Shown piece after piece: positions 62,340-64,000 of a DNA stretch of 64,000 bases; the stretch's first letter is position 1; each line of letters starts with the position of its first letter. This stretch comes from Paenibacillus sp. FSL R5-0912 (lineage in GTDB: Bacteria; Bacillota; Bacilli; Paenibacillales; Paenibacillaceae): positions 558,001 through 622,000 of the forward strand of contig NZ_CP009282.1 of assembly GCF_000758605.1 (NCBI RefSeq). Reading direction: 5' to 3'. The notes below the pieces were generated by a model. The model saw only the letters and a list, made by a program, of their open reading frames with translations. It did not search any database and was not told the DNA's origin. The translations under genes were made by a program, and so were the position numbers.

Positions 62340-63269
62340 ATGGTACAGCAAGCCATAGAACTACGGAATGTGTGCAAGAAGCGGAGGGGCAAGACGGTAG
62401 GGCCGCTTAATGTTAATCTGCCGCAGGGTTACATTACTGCGCTGGTGGGTCAGAACGGCTCCGGCAAAAGCACGCTGCTGCACATGCTGCTGCAGCTGAC
62501 TTTTCCAGAGGAAGGTGAGATCCGCTGGTTTGAGGAAGCCTACCGTGACGGGCTGCCGCTCCAGCTCCGCCAGACTATCGCTTATGTACCGGAGATCTCG
62601 CAGAATGAAGAGAATTTCTGGACAGCCAGCGAGGCTGCCGGATTCCGCCGACACTGGTATCCTGCCTGGGACCAAGGCTATTACGAGGAGCTGCTCCTGA
62701 AGCTGGAGGTGCCGGAGAATGCCAGGCTGGGCAAGATGTCCAAGGGTGAACGCCGCAAATTCGAGATTGCCGCGGCCCTGGCTGCGAAGCCCCGGCTGCT
62801 GCTGCTGGATGAGCCGTCTTCCGGCCTTGACCCTTTTGCCTGGAAGATTATGATTGAGACTCTGCAGCGGTACATGGATGAGCATGAGGCCACCATCGTG
62901 ATCTCGACCCACATTGTGGAAGAGGTGCGGCGGCTGGCGGATTACATTGTCCTGATGCATCAGGGGCAGCTGCTGGGAATGGCCGAGAAAGACAGCTTGT
63001 TCGGCTCCTGGAGTGAAATATGGGTTCAGGCAGAAGGCGGACAGGCGCTGGAAGAACTGGCAGCAGAGCTGCCGCAGGCGCTGGAGCTTAAGCTGGAAAC
63101 TCCGGGAGTGGCTTCATTTTTGACCCAGCAAATCTTTCAATATGAGAAACGCATTCATGATTTGGGCGTAAAGGTTATCAAGAGCCGCAGCCTGGAGCTG
63201 GATGAAATCCTAAGCTTGTGGACCCGGGGACATCGTCCGGTTCTGATCGACCAGAAGAGAGGGGAATAA
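62340..63269 (+). CDS. ABC transporter ATPase of the GntR operon
   Basis: Protein of 309 residues; start ATG 62340 after AAGGACGGGG, although ATG 62322, which overlaps the regulator's stop, is also possible. Walker A GQNGSGKST, signature MSKGERRKFEI (SKGE instead of SGGQ, usual in this YtrB-like group), Walker B LLLLDEPSSGLDP, switch His in VISTHIVEE. A C-terminal extension of about 90 residues follows the ATPase domain. Confidence 0.9.
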   Translation: MVQQAIELRNVCKKRRGKTVGPLNVNLPQGYITALVGQNGSGKSTLLHMLLQLTFPEEGEIRWFEEAYRDGLPLQLRQTIAYVPEISQNEENFWTASEAAGFRRHWYPAWDQGYYEELLLKLEVPENARLGKMSKGERRKFEIAAALAAKPRLLLLDEPSSGLDPFAWKIMIETLQRYMDEHEATIVISTHIVEEVRRLADYIVLMHQGQLLGMAEKDSLFGSWSEIWVQAEGGQALEELAAELPQALELKLETPGVASFLTQQIFQYEKRIHDLGVKVIKSRSLELDEILSLWTRGHRPVLIDQKRGE

Positions 63270-63272
63270 CGA

Positions 63273-64000
63273 ATGGAAGCTTTGCATTTGGAGCAGGTAG
63301 TGAAGCAGTACGGTGATAAAACAGCAGTCAACGGAATCAGTCTGAAGGTGGAACAAGGCGAAATTTACGGTCTGCTGGGTGCAAACGGCGCCGGCAAAAC
63401 GACGACTATGCGCATGGTGCTGGGGTTGATCTATCCAGATGAAGGCAGTATCCTCTATAACGGCAAGCCGTATAGTACGGAGCTTCAGCATCTGATGGGC
63501 TATCTTCCAGAGGAGCGGGGCCTATATCCGAAGGTCAAAGTAAGCGATCAGATTATCTATCTGGCGCGGCTGCGCGGGATGCCCGCAAGTGAGGCGGATA
63601 AGAGCCTGCGCTACTGGCTGGACCGGTTCGATGTTCCGGAATACTACAATAAGAAGATTGAAGAATTGTCCAAGGGCAATCAGCAGAAGATGGGCTTCGT
63701 TGCTGCCGTCGTCCATAAGCCGAAGATTCTGATTCTGGATGAAGCCTTCAGCGGCCTCGATCCGGTGAATGTGGAGCTGCTGAAGGATACGGTCCGGGAG
63801 ATGCGTGATCAGGGCACAAGTATTCTTTTCTCCACCCACCGGATGGAGCATGTAGAAGAATTATGCCGCAATATTACGATTCTTGACCGCTCTAACACTG
63901 TAGTGCAGGGGGATATCCGTGAAATCAAGAAGGGGTATCCGCGCGAAGAAGTCTTACTGCGTACGGCCGGGGATGTGAACGGGCTTGCGGAGATTGCCGG
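63273..64000 (+). CDS. ABC transporter ATPase, NatA/YhaQ-like (3' end outside window)
   Basis: The frame is open from ATG 63273 to the window edge (242 codons). Walker A GANGAGKTT, Q-loop YLPEERGLYP, signature LSKGNQQKM, Walker B ILILDEAFSGLDP, switch His in LFSTHRMEH. The PEERGLYPK element and the start of a C-terminal extension (VVQGDIREIKKGYPREEVLL) match the YhaQ/NatA type with a DUF4162-like tail. Usually paired with a permease (YhaP/NatB) that would lie beyond the window. It starts three bases after the previous gene. Confidence 0.9.
   Translation, partial: MEALHLEQVVKQYGDKTAVNGISLKVEQGEIYGLLGANGAGKTTTMRMVLGLIYPDEGSILYNGKPYSTELQHLMGYLPEERGLYPKVKVSDQIIYLARLRGMPASEADKSLRYWLDRFDVPEYYNKKIEELSKGNQQKMGFVAAVVHKPKILILDEAFSGLDPVNVELLKDTVREMRDQGTSILFSTHRMEHVEELCRNITILDRSNTVVQGDIREIKKGYPREEVLLRTAGDVNGLAEIA

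Overview
The window looks like chromosomal DNA of a Paenibacillus-type member of the Bacillales. Evidence: strong Gram-positive ribosome-binding sites (GGAGG) with frequent TTG/GTG starts, LPXTG-anchored surface proteins, lipobox lipoproteins, a caa3 oxidase (cta) operon with CcpA-like cre boxes, CsbD, a YtrA-type GntR/ABC operon and several intergenic repeat families. No rRNA, phage structural genes, transposase or CRISPR array was seen. One tRNA (Thr, CGU) lies near the left end. The genus is inferred from overall character, not from a marker gene.

Layout. 0-2.3 kb: end of a sugar isomerase gene, tRNA-Thr, an ASCH protein and tiny membrane ORFs. 2.6-12.4 kb: a c-di-GMP module. Two paralogous LPXTG 'choice-of-anchor A' surface proteins with very long Pro/Thr stalks each sit behind the same promoter type and a c-di-GMP-I (GEMM) riboswitch plus terminator; a membrane HD-GYP protein follows. 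12.5-25.9 kb: a gene set resembling the flavin-based extracellular electron transfer (EET) locus of Listeria: NusG-II protein (EetA-like), Gx transporter (EetB-like), a full ECF module (A1-A2-T), UbiA prenyltransferase, polyprenyl synthase with a HepS-like partner, NDH-2 with an extra membrane domain, and a lipoprotein with two FMN-binding domains preceded by two Fnr/CRP-like boxes. A U32 peptidase and a class III aminotransferase are interleaved.

26-46 kb: mostly ordinary genes (histidine kinase, MFS, RidA, GH31 glucosidase, SNF2 helicase, small alarmone synthetase, TrmB regulator, xpt, lipid kinase). 46.3-52 kb: ctaCDEFG plus a DUF420 gene. 52.1-53.2 kb: a nested minisatellite, a 51-bp tandem array flanked by two blocks of a related 52-bp array. 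53.5-55.1 kb: three AT-richer accessory genes. 55.2-59.3 kb: a cheW-cheA-mcp operon on the minus strand without cheY/B/R.

59.46-60.79 kb: a complete tyrosine recombinase gene between perfect 31-bp inverted repeats, each with an 11-6-11 crossover-site architecture. This looks like a self-flipping DNA segment next to the chemotaxis operon and is, to my reading, the most unusual object here. The window ends in a GntR-controlled ABC operon with a promoter-operator palindrome; its last gene runs off the edge.
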